A stretch of 6,235 nt of DNA from Thermoanaerobaculia bacterium (GTDB lineage: Bacteria > Acidobacteriota > Thermoanaerobaculia > Multivoradales > UBA5704), in the NCBI GenBank assembly GCA_025937035.1, contig JAICSG010000256.1:1-6235 (forward strand). Reading direction: 5' to 3'. Shown here one piece after another: positions 6,232 to 6,235 of this stretch (the first letter of the stretch is position 1; every line of letters begins with the position of its first letter). The notes below the pieces were generated by a model. The model saw only the letters and a program-made list of their open reading frames with translations. It had not been told where the DNA came from and searched no databases. Position numbers and translations under genes: made by a program.

Positions 6232-6235
6232 TACG

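Overview
The window is 6.2 kb of GC-rich bacterial chromosome. Hand counts on sampled 60-base lines give about 67-78% G+C in most genes. Gene content (a metal-dependent amidohydrolase of the imidazolonepropionase-like type, OsmC, a VapBC pair, a DHRS4-like SDR, a SixA-CHAD pair) and the tiny two-helix membrane protein would fit an Acidobacteriota or Myxococcota/deltaproteobacterial-type genome. This is a guess from style, not proof.

Layout, left to right. (1) 2-1402 (+): an amidohydrolase whose 5' end lies outside the window; the full metal-ligand set is visible. (2) 1409-1465: a long nested palindrome just after its stop, probably a terminator. (3) 1523-2347: a lower-GC insert (about 57-68% on sampled lines) bounded by a perfect 13-bp inverted repeat and carrying one minus-strand gene, an integral-membrane C39-like cysteine peptidase. 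One end abuts the stop codon of osmC. The boundary sequences GTTAGCC and GGCTAAC, the TAA stop inside a TAAC motif, and a hairpin beyond the gene resemble a single integron gene cassette with a degraded attC, stranded outside an integron. (4) 2349-3651 (-): a tight same-strand run in transcription order vapB antitoxin, vapC PIN toxin (4-nt overlap, TTG start), a 54-aa two-helix membrane protein, and osmC, with gaps of 27 and 32 nt.

(5) 3652-3717: a 66-bp divergent intergenic region. (6) 3718-4485 (+): a classical SDR oxidoreductase most like DHRS4-type carbonyl reductases, whose 3' end overlaps the convergent CHAD gene by 7 nt. (7) 4479-6011 (-): sixA (histidine phosphatase) followed by a CHAD-domain gene. 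The two lie in the same reading frame, 6 nt apart, separated by a single TGA. (8) 6012-6235: a possible sixA promoter, a strong intrinsic terminator facing the same way, about 100 bases in which I see nothing, and a perfect 10-bp-arm palindrome at the edge that looks like a dispersed REP-type repeat.

The genes do not form one pathway. The plausible functional units are the vapBC pair, the sixA-CHAD pair (phosphohistidine/polyphosphate-related), and the isolated membrane peptidase insert. The insert is the most unusual thing here.
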